13,899 nucleotides of DNA, taken from NCBI GenBank assembly GCA_003242275.1, contig QGUX01000072.1:1-13899 (forward strand), read 5' to 3'. A program made the position numbers and the translations under genes. This DNA comes from Pseudomonadota bacterium (GTDB taxonomy: Bacteria; Pseudomonadota; Gammaproteobacteria; Steroidobacterales; Steroidobacteraceae). Shown in pieces: positions 1-11,070 of this stretch (its first letter is position 1; each line of letters starts with the position of its first letter). The notes beneath the pieces are model-generated. The model was not told the origin of the DNA. It saw only the letters and a list, made by a program, of their open reading frames with translations, and did no database searches.

Positions 1-18
1 TCAGGGCGAGCCAGGACC

Positions 19-24
19 GAAGGA
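19..24 (+). promoter_or_regulatory. Ribosome binding site of the M48 protease gene
   Basis: The purine-rich GAAGGA lies 7 nt before the ATG at 32, a normal Shine-Dalgarno distance. It supports that ATG as the start, together with the signal peptide that begins there. Confidence 0.6.
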
Positions 25-31
25 CCTTCCC

Positions 32-1621
32 ATGAAAGCACGCTTCCGACCCGGCAACCTCTGTGCCGCGCTGATGCTGCTGCTGGCCGTGGCCTGCGGC
101 ACCAATCCCGTCACCGGCAAGCGCGAGCTCCAGTTCGTCTCCGAGGCGCAGGAAATCGCCATCGGCCAGCAGAACTACGCGCCCATGCGCCAGAGCGAGG
201 GCGGCGACTATACCGTGCTGCCCGAGCTCACCGAGTACGTGAACGAGGTGGGGCAGAAGCTGGTGGCCGTGAGCGGCAGCATCCTGGTGCGCGAACGCAC
301 GCTGCCCTTCGAGTTCACGGTGCTGAACAGCTCCGTGCCCAATGCCTGGGCGCTGCCCGGCGGCAAGATCGCCGTCAACCGCGGACTGCTCACCGAGCTG
401 CGCAATGAGGCCGAACTGGCCGCCGTGCTGGGACACGAGATCGTGCACTCGCTGGCGCGCCACGGCGCGCAGTCGCAGGAGCGCGGCGTGCTGCTGCAGG
501 GAGGACTGCTCGCGGCCACCATCGGCGCGGTGGCCGGCGGCGTGGACGAGCAGACCGCGGGCCTGGTGCTCACCGGCGCCAGCGTGGGCGCGCAGCTCAT
601 CCACACCCGCTACGGCCGCGAGGCGGAACTGCAGAGCGACCTGTACGGCACGCGGCTGATGAAGGCCGCCGGCTACGATCCCACCGCGGCGGTGACGCTG
701 CAGGAGACCTTCGTGCGCCTGTCCGAGGGCGGCGAGCAGAGCTGGCTCGAGGGCCTGTTCGCCTCGCATCCGCCCTCGCAGGACCGCGTGGCGCGCAACC
801 GCCAGACGGTGGCCGAGCTGGGCGCCGGCGGGGAGCTGGGCACCGAACGGTACGAAGCGAAGATCGGGCCGCTGCGGCAGATCGCGCCCGCCTACGGGAA
901 GTACGACCAGGCCGTGGCGGCGCTGCAGAAGAAGGACGTGGCCACGGCGCGCTCGCTGGCCAATGAAGCCGTGCGCATGGTGCCGCGCGAGGCGCAGTTC
1001 CACCAGTTGCTGGGCGAGATCGAGCTTTCCGAGAAGAACAACCGCGCCGCGCTGCCGCACTTCCAGCGGGCGCAGGAACTGAACCCGGGCTACTTCGGCT
1101 CCTGGCTCGGCGGCGGCGTGGCGCAGTACCGCCTCGGCAATACCGCGCAGGCGCGCGAGTGGCTGCAGAAGAGCTACGACCTCCTGCCCACGGCACCGGC
1201 GGCGCTGTACCTGGGCAACCTGGCGCGCGACGCGGGCAACGTGGACGGCGCACTGCAGTTCTACCAGGCGGCAGCCTCCGCCCAGGGCAGCATCGGCGAG
1301 GAGGCCACGCGCGAGGCAGTGCGCCTGGACCTGCCGCGCAATCCGGGCAACTACATTGCTGCGCAGGTGGCGCGCGACAACCAGGGCAGGCCGGTGGTGG
1401 TGGTGCAGAACCGCGCGCCGGTGCCGGTGGGCTCCATCGTGGTCACGCCGGTGCAGGTCAATCCGGCCGGCCAGGTCACCAGCCAGGGCCGGCCGGTGAC
1501 CATCCGCGGTCCGCTGGCGGCCGGTGCCCAGGTGGCGGCCGACGCGGGGCTGGCGGGACTTTCCGCGCAGCAGCTGGCGGCGGTGCGCATGCGGGTCGAC
1601 CAGGCGCGGCTGGCCGAGTGA
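32..1621 (+). CDS. M48-family metalloprotease lipoprotein with TPR repeats (BepA/YfgC-like)
   Basis: Predicted zinc endopeptidase of the cell envelope; BepA-like relatives do quality control of outer-membrane proteins in the periplasm. The 529-residue product starts with a lipoprotein signal peptide: basic N-terminus, hydrophobic stretch, and lipobox LAVAC with the acylated Cys at 22. The mature protein opens with NPVTGKREL, typical of this family. The catalytic HEIVH motif is at 135-139. E199 in EAELQSD is the likely third zinc ligand. The SHPPSQDR motif around H246 corresponds to the loop carrying the regulatory 'His switch' of BepA. Residues about 285-415 look like TPR repeats. The last roughly 75 residues (455-529) are Val/Gly/Pro-rich, look beta-stranded, and lie outside the TPRs. 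The protein is somewhat longer than E. coli BepA (487 aa). The gene converges on cysQ with a single-base gap. Substrate specificity is inferred from the family only. Confidence 0.93.
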   Translation: MKARFRPGNLCAALMLLLAVACGTNPVTGKRELQFVSEAQEIAIGQQNYAPMRQSEGGDYTVLPELTEYVNEVGQKLVAVSGSILVRERTLPFEFTVLNSSVPNAWALPGGKIAVNRGLLTELRNEAELAAVLGHEIVHSLARHGAQSQERGVLLQGGLLAATIGAVAGGVDEQTAGLVLTGASVGAQLIHTRYGREAELQSDLYGTRLMKAAGYDPTAAVTLQETFVRLSEGGEQSWLEGLFASHPPSQDRVARNRQTVAELGAGGELGTERYEAKIGPLRQIAPAYGKYDQAVAALQKKDVATARSLANEAVRMVPREAQFHQLLGEIELSEKNNRAALPHFQRAQELNPGYFGSWLGGGVAQYRLGNTAQAREWLQKSYDLLPTAPAALYLGNLARDAGNVDGALQFYQAAASAQGSIGEEATREAVRLDLPRNPGNYIAAQVARDNQGRPVVVVQNRAPVPVGSIVVTPVQVNPAGQVTSQGRPVTIRGPLAAGAQVAADAGLAGLSAQQLAAVRMRVDQARLAE

Positions 1622-1639
1622 TTCAGTCGCGCGGCCAGC
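1609..1639. terminator. Inverted repeat at the convergent stop codons (weak terminator candidate)
   Basis: GCTGGCCG at 1609-1616 pairs perfectly with CGGCCAGC at 1632-1639, leaving a 15-nt loop that contains both convergent stop codons. Neither strand has a T-run after the stem, so it is not a classical intrinsic terminator. It could still limit read-through, or be a chance product of high GC. Confidence 0.25.
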
Positions 1640-2435
1640 GCCCCCACAGCGAGGGATCGCCGTAGGCGAGGAACTTCGGGTTCAGCAGGTCCGGCTTGTT
1701 GTAGCGCAGGGCGAGGCCGTCCTCGAGGCTGACCACCTGTCCACCCGCGGCCTCGACCACCGCCTGGCCGGCGGCGATGTCCCACTCGGACGAACCGCCC
1801 ATGCGCGGGTACAGGTCCGCCGAGCCATCGGCGATGAGGCACAGCTTGATCGAGCTGCCCGCCGGCAGGAATTCGTGCGGCCCGAGCTTCGCCAGACTGG
1901 CGGCCAGCTTCGGGGATTCGTGCGAGCGGCTGCCGGTCACGCGCAGGGGCGTCGCGGCGCGCGGCCGCACGGCAATGGGCACGGGCGGGCGGGCGCCGGT
2001 CTCGCGCCAGGCGCCCTGGCCGGGCGCGCCGGAGTAGGTGGTGTCGGAAACCGGGATGTGCACCACGCCCAGCACCGGCCGGCCGTTCTCCACCAGCGCG
2101 ATGTTGACGGTGAACTCGCCGTTGCGCGCCACGAACTCGCGGGTGCCGTCCAGGGGATCGACCAGCCAGTAGCGCCGCCAGGCGCGGCGCTCCTCGTAAG
2201 GCACCTCGGCGGACTCCTCCGACAGCACCGGCAGCTCCGGCGTCAGCCGCGTGAGCTCGGCCACGATCAGCCGGTGCGCGCGCAGGTCCGCCTCGGTCAG
2301 CGGCGAGGCGTCGGCCTTGGACTCGTGCGCGAAGTCGCTGCCGTAGACCTCCAGGATCTCGTGCCCGGCGCGGCGCGCGATGTCGCACACCGCGGCCCGC
2401 AGCTCAGAGCCCGGCAAGGGGGTTGTTGTAGGCAT
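1623..2435 (-). CDS. cysQ: 3'(2'),5'-bisphosphate nucleotidase CysQ
   Basis: Hydrolyses 3'-phosphoadenosine 5'-phosphate (PAP) to AMP and phosphate, clearing the inhibitory by-product of PAPS use; some family members also act on PAPS or inositol monophosphate. It belongs to the lithium-sensitive, Mg-dependent inositol monophosphatase superfamily. The metal-binding motifs are all present in 270 aa: SPLTEAD at 44-50, SEES at 72-75, DPLDGT at 93-98 and EWDIAAGQ at 217-224. The start at 2435 lies inside the 3' end of cysNC, so the two genes overlap by 32 nt. No strong Shine-Dalgarno is seen (only AAGG about 15 nt upstream), which suggests translational coupling to cysNC. As last gene of the cysD-cysNC-cysQ cluster, its role in sulfate assimilation is well supported by context. 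The E. coli homologue has about 246 aa, so the length is normal. Confidence 0.95.
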   Translation of the reverse strand: MPTTTPLPGSELRAAVCDIARRAGHEILEVYGSDFAHESKADASPLTEADLRAHRLIVAELTRLTPELPVLSEESAEVPYEERRAWRRYWLVDPLDGTREFVARNGEFTVNIALVENGRPVLGVVHIPVSDTTYSGAPGQGAWRETGARPPVPIAVRPRAATPLRVTGSRSHESPKLAASLAKLGPHEFLPAGSSIKLCLIADGSADLYPRMGGSSEWDIAAGQAVVEAAGGQVVSLEDGLALRYNKPDLLNPKFLAYGDPSLWGRWPRD

Positions 2436-4335
2436 AGGCGATGACGCCCGCCTTGTCGAGCTCGGCGATGATGCGCTCGGCGGCCTGTTCGGCGGTCTCG
2501 CGCGAGGTGTCGACCACGATCTCCGGCGACTCCGGCCGCTCGTAGGGGGAGTCGATGCCGGTGAAGTTCTTCAGCTGGCCGCTGCGCGCCTTCCTGTACA
2601 GGCCCTTGGGATCGCGCTTCTCGGCCACCTCCAGCGGCGTGTCGACGAAGATCTCGAAGAACTCGCCTTCGCCCAGCAGGCTCCGGGCCATGCGCCGCTC
2701 GGAGCGGAACGGCGAGATGAACGACACCAGCACGATCAGGCCGGCGTCCACCATCAGCTTCATCACCTCGGCCACGCGGCGGATGTTCTCCACGCGGTCG
2801 GCGTCGGAGAAGCCCAGGTCGCGGTTGAGGCCATGGCGGATGTTGTCGCCGTCCAGCAGGTAGGTGTGCCGGCCCAGCGCGTGCAGGCGCTTCTCCACCA
2901 GGTTGGCGACGGTGGACTTGCCGGCGCCCGAAAGCCCGGTGAACCACAGCGCGCAGGCGCGCTGGCCCTTCAGGCGCGAGCGGGCGGCGCGATCCACGTC
3001 CAGCGCCTGCCAGTGCACGTTGTCGGCGCGGCGCAGCGCCTTCTGCAGCAGCCCGGCGCCCACGGTGTCGTTGGACAGCTTGTCGATCAGGATGAAGCCG
3101 CCGGTCTCGCGGTTTTCGGTGTACGGGTCGAAGGCCACCGGCGCATCCAGGCTCAGCTGGCACACGCCGATCTCGTTGAGCTCCAGCTGCGTGGCCGACT
3201 GCTCCTCCAGCGTGTTGATGTTGACCCGGTGGCGCGGCGCCGACGGGGTGGCGTTGACCAGCCGCGTGCCGATCTTCATCAGGTACTGGCGGCCGGGCAG
3301 CATGGGCTGCTCGTGCATCCAGATCACCGTGGCCAGGAACTGGTCGGCCACCTCCGGCGGGCTGTCGGCGGTGGCGATCAGGTCGCCGCGCGAGATGTCG
3401 ATCTCGCGGTCCAGCGTCAGGGTGATGGACTGGCCGGCCACCGCCTCGGCGAGGTCGCCGTCATGGGTGACGATGCGCGCGATGCGCGCCTCCACGCCCG
3501 CCGGCAGCACGCGGATGCGGTCACCCACGGCCGCCCGGCCGCTGGCGAGCTGGCCGGTGAAGCCGCGGAAGTCCTGGTTGGGGCGGTTCACCCACTGCAC
3601 CGGCATGCGCATGGGCAGGTGCCGCAGGCGGTCCTCCACCTCCACGGTCTCCAGGTGCTCGATCAGCGCCGGGCCGGTGTACCAGGGCATGCGATCGCTG
3701 CGCGAGGTCATGTTGTCGCCCTTCAGCGCCGACAGCGGGATGCACTGCACGTTGGCAAGGCCCAGCCGGTCGGCGAAGGCCATGTACTCGCGCACGATGG
3801 CGTCGAACACGCCGCGCTCGTAGCCCACGGCATCCATCTTGTTCACCGCCAGCACCACGTGGCGGATGCCCAGCAGCGACACGATGTAGCTGTGGCGGCG
3901 GGTCTGCGTCAGCACGCCCTTGCGGGCGTCGACCAGGATCACGGCCAGATCGGCGGTGGAGGCGCCGGTGACCATGTTGCGGGTGTACTGCTCGTGGCCG
4001 GGCGTGTCTGCGACGATGAACTTGCGCTTCTCGGTGGAGAAGAAGCGGTAGGCCACGTCGATGGTGATGCCCTGTTCACGCTCGGCGGCGAGGCCGTCGA
4101 CCAGCAGCGCGAAGTCCAGCTCCTCGCCCTGGGTGCCCATCTTCTTCGAGTCGGCGGCGAGCTGCGCCAGCTGGTCCTCGTAGATCAGCTTCGACTCGTA
4201 CAGCAGGCGGCCGATCAGCGTGCTCTTCCCGTCGTCCACGCTGCCGCAGGTGATGAAGCGCAGCAGGTCCTTGTGCTCGTGGCGCGCCAGGTAGGTCAGG
4301 ATGTCCTGGCCGGAGAGGTCAATGGCGTGGGCCAT
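2404..4335 (-). CDS. cysNC: Bifunctional sulfate adenylyltransferase subunit 1 / adenylylsulfate kinase (CysN-CysC fusion)
   Basis: The N-terminal CysN part is the GTPase that drives APS synthesis by CysD (ATP sulfurylase). The C-terminal CysC part phosphorylates APS to PAPS. The EF-Tu-like GTPase motifs are GSVDDGKST at 31-39, DTPGH at 110-114 and NKMD at 165-168, followed by beta-barrel domains to about 430. The APS kinase domain spans about 440-643, with P-loop GLSGAGKST at 467-475, DGDNIRHG at 495-502, RVENIRR at 514-520 and the FISPFR loop around S541. At 643 aa it is full length for this fusion, which is common in proteobacteria (separate genes in E. coli). Its ATG shares one base with the cysD stop (TGATG), so translation is probably coupled. 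An AGGAGG lies 10 nt upstream inside cysD. The 3' end overlaps cysQ by 32 nt. Confidence 0.97.
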   Translation of the reverse strand: MAHAIDLSGQDILTYLARHEHKDLLRFITCGSVDDGKSTLIGRLLYESKLIYEDQLAQLAADSKKMGTQGEELDFALLVDGLAAEREQGITIDVAYRFFSTEKRKFIVADTPGHEQYTRNMVTGASTADLAVILVDARKGVLTQTRRHSYIVSLLGIRHVVLAVNKMDAVGYERGVFDAIVREYMAFADRLGLANVQCIPLSALKGDNMTSRSDRMPWYTGPALIEHLETVEVEDRLRHLPMRMPVQWVNRPNQDFRGFTGQLASGRAAVGDRIRVLPAGVEARIARIVTHDGDLAEAVAGQSITLTLDREIDISRGDLIATADSPPEVADQFLATVIWMHEQPMLPGRQYLMKIGTRLVNATPSAPRHRVNINTLEEQSATQLELNEIGVCQLSLDAPVAFDPYTENRETGGFILIDKLSNDTVGAGLLQKALRRADNVHWQALDVDRAARSRLKGQRACALWFTGLSGAGKSTVANLVEKRLHALGRHTYLLDGDNIRHGLNRDLGFSDADRVENIRRVAEVMKLMVDAGLIVLVSFISPFRSERRMARSLLGEGEFFEIFVDTPLEVAEKRDPKGLYRKARSGQLKNFTGIDSPYERPESPEIVVDTSRETAEQAAERIIAELDKAGVIAYAYNNPLAGL

Positions 4336-5249
4336 CAGAAGTACCCCTCCTGCTTCTTCTTTTCCATGGACGCGGCCGAGTCGTGGTCGATCACCCGGCC
4401 CTGGCGCTCGGAACTGGTGGTCAGCAGCATCTCCTGGATCACTTCGGGCAGCGTGGTGGCGGTGCTCTCGATGGCGCCGGTCAGCGGGTAGCAGCCCAGG
4501 GTGCGGAAGCGCACCGACAGCATCTCGGGCTTCTCCCCCGGTGCGAGCGGCATGCGCTCGTCATCCACCATGATCAGCGTGCCGTCGCGGCGCACCACCG
4601 GGCGCTCCCGGGCGAAGTACAGCGGCACGATGGGGATGTTCTCGCGGTAGATGTACTGCCAGATGTCCAGTTCGGTCCAGTTCGACAGCGGGAACACGCG
4701 CAGCGACTCGCCCTTGTGCTTGCGGGTGTTGTAGAGCTTCCACAGCTCCGGCCGCTGGCGCTTGGGGTCCCAGCGGTGTTGCGCGTTGCGGAAGGAAAAG
4801 ATGCGTTCCTTGGCACGCGACTTCTCCTCGTCGCGGCGGGCGCCGCCGAAGGCGGCGTCGAAGCCGTACTTGTCCAGGGCCTGCTTCAGGGCCTGGGTCT
4901 TCATCACGTCGGTATGCACCGCCGAGCCATGGACGAAGGGGTTGATGCCCCGTTCCAGCCCCTCCGGGTTCACGTGCACCAGCAGCTCGATCCCCAGCCG
5001 CCTGGCGGTCTCGTCCCGGAACTGGATCATTTCCCGGAACTTCCACGTGGTGTCCACGTGCAGGAAGGGGAAGGGCGGGCGCGCCGGGTAGAACGCCTTC
5101 ATCGCCAGGTGCAGCATCACCGAGCTGTCCTTGCCGATCGAATACAGCATCACCGGCTTTTCGCACTCGGCCACCACCTCTCTCATGATGTGGATGGCCT
5201 CGGCCTCGAGGCGCTGCAGGTGGGTGAGGTGGGCGGGGCTCGTACTCAT
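4335..5249 (-). CDS. cysD: Sulfate adenylyltransferase subunit 2 (ATP sulfurylase small subunit)
   Basis: Transfers AMP from ATP to sulfate to make adenosine 5'-phosphosulfate (APS), working as a heterodimer with the GTPase CysN in the cytoplasm. Numbered from the chosen start, the PP-loop SIGKDSS is at 37-43. Other family blocks are [11 protein letters not shown] (64-74), [20 protein letters not shown] (135-154), [13 protein letters not shown] (188-200) and [14 protein letters not shown] (247-260). The frame could open one codon earlier at a TTG (5252), but the adjacent ATG at 5249 is preferred, giving 304 aa against 302 in E. coli. Ribosome binding upstream is weak (GGGAAT about 13 nt away). 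It is first in the cysD-cysNC-cysQ cluster and divergent from sucA, so its promoter lies in the 5250-5474 region. Confidence 0.97.
   Translation of the reverse strand: MSTSPAHLTHLQRLEAEAIHIMREVVAECEKPVMLYSIGKDSSVMLHLAMKAFYPARPPFPFLHVDTTWKFREMIQFRDETARRLGIELLVHVNPEGLERGINPFVHGSAVHTDVMKTQALKQALDKYGFDAAFGGARRDEEKSRAKERIFSFRNAQHRWDPKRQRPELWKLYNTRKHKGESLRVFPLSNWTELDIWQYIYRENIPIVPLYFARERPVVRRDGTLIMVDDERMPLAPGEKPEMLSVRFRTLGCYPLTGAIESTATTLPEVIQEMLLTTSSERQGRVIDHDSAASMEKKKQEGYF
4346..4351 (-). promoter_or_regulatory. Ribosome binding site of cysNC inside the cysD coding region
   Basis: On the minus strand AGGAGG, a perfect Shine-Dalgarno core, sits 10 nt before the cysNC ATG. It is made from the codons for the Gln-Glu-Gly near the CysD C-terminus. 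It is the strongest ribosome binding site I found in the window. Confidence 0.75.
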
Positions 5250-5278
5250 CAAGAACAGGAATTCCCGGTGGGCCGGGT

Positions 5279-5284
5279 CTTATA
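5279..5284 (-). promoter_or_regulatory. Candidate -10 element for the cysD-cysNC-cysQ operon
   Basis: On the minus strand this reads TATAAG, five of six matches to TATAAT. Transcription would begin near 5272, about 22 nt before the cysD ATG. The sequence 17 nt upstream (GTCTGT) does not resemble TTGACA. That is what an activator-dependent promoter would show and fits the usual CysB control of cys genes, but it could also mean that this is not the promoter. Confidence 0.4.
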
Positions 5285-5312
5285 ACGGGGCGCGCAGTCT
5301 AACAGACGGGGT

Positions 5313-5331
5313 TGATACGCCTCGGGTATCA
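5313..5331. promoter_or_regulatory. LysR-type box: perfect TGATAC-N7-GTATCA dyad
   Basis: TGATAC (5313-5318) and GTATCA (5326-5331) form a perfect inverted repeat spaced by 7 nt. It contains ATAC-N7-GTAT and the T-N11-A pattern of LysR-type regulator sites. The centre lies about 50 bp upstream of the start expected from the TATAAG element facing cysD, a plausible activator position. CysB, the regulator of cys genes in related bacteria, is a LysR-type protein, but its known sites are degenerate, so naming CysB is inference. Confidence 0.4.
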
Positions 5332-5349
5332 GCTATCTCGCCCCGGAGC

Positions 5350-5363
5350 GTGAAACCTGTCAC
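5350..5363. promoter_or_regulatory. CRP/Vfr/Clp-like site: GTGA-N6-TCAC
   Basis: GTGAAACCTGTCAC has both conserved half-sites and the exact 6-nt spacing of the CRP-family core (TGTGA-N6-TCACA). The outermost T and A of the consensus are not kept: both flanking bases are C. The centre at 5356.5 is about 92 bp upstream of a sucA start expected from the elements at 5411-5441, and about 84 bp upstream of the cysD start. Either gene could be the target. Confidence 0.35.
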
Positions 5364-5410
5364 CTTCCGGGAGGCTGCCGGGTGCAGCCATGGGGCCGGG
5401 ACGCTCCCAA

Positions 5411-5444
5411 TTGATTTCGTGTCTGACTAGGCATCCATTAAACT
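5411..5444 (+). promoter_or_regulatory. Weak promoter candidate for sucA
   Basis: TTGATT (5411-5416) matches four of six bases of the -35 consensus. The AT-rich CATTAAACT at 5436-5444 offers poor -10 matches: CATTAA at 19-nt spacing, or TAAACT at 22-nt spacing. Position and base composition fit a promoter, but neither spacing is ideal. Confidence 0.25.
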
Positions 5445-5474
5445 AGCGCGCCTGATTCCATCCAGCGATTTTCC

Positions 5475-8387
<2,913 letters not shown>

Positions 8388-8419
8388 CGAACATCCAACA
8401 AGCGAGCTGAATCACCCGC

Positions 8420-11036
<2,617 letters not shown>

Positions 11037-11043
11037 AGCGGCA

Positions 11044-11070
11044 GCCGCGGCGCCCCTCAGGCGCCGCGGC
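11044..11070. terminator. Perfect 11-bp hairpin at the lpd/relA convergent junction
   Basis: GCCGCGGCGCC (11044-11054) and GGCGCCGCGGC (11060-11070) form a perfect all-G/C stem with a 5-nt loop. It starts 8 nt after the lpd stop codon. On the other strand it includes the last codons of relA, with the relA TGA (11059-11057) in the loop. A strong symmetric hairpin between convergent genes suggests a shared bidirectional terminator. No T-tract follows on either strand, so termination may be inefficient or Rho-assisted. Confidence 0.5.

Larger units (their letters stand above)
5250..5474. promoter_or_regulatory. Divergent intergenic regulatory region between cysD and sucA
   Basis: These 225 bases are the only sizeable non-coding stretch in the window. 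The ends nearest the genes are visibly more AT-rich than the coding sequence. The region contains a -10-like TATAAG facing cysD, a TGATAC/GTATCA dyad, a GTGA-N6-TCAC dyad, a TTGATT element facing sucA, and two ACTAG repeats 16 bp apart. The sucA frame is closed by a TAA at 5439 with no start codon between it and the ATG at 5475. I see no convincing small ORF or RNA gene here. Confidence 0.8.

Noticed and set aside
1..35. Possible 3' end of an upstream gene (frame 3 stops at TGA 33-35, overlapping the M48 ATG as ATGA)
   Set aside because: The overlap pattern is typical of operons, but only about ten codons are visible and nothing identifies them as coding.
2380..4491. A 703-codon open frame on the plus strand, antisense to cysNC
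   Set aside because: Same GC-driven mirror effect. The translation is a His/Val/Gln/Gly/Ala-rich string without motifs, while the cysNC frame has every family motif.
5341..5400. Possible riboswitch or small RNA in the cysD-sucA gap
   Set aside because: Only short imperfect hairpins are visible, with no recognised riboswitch core and no room for a sizeable leader between the predicted promoters and the start codons.
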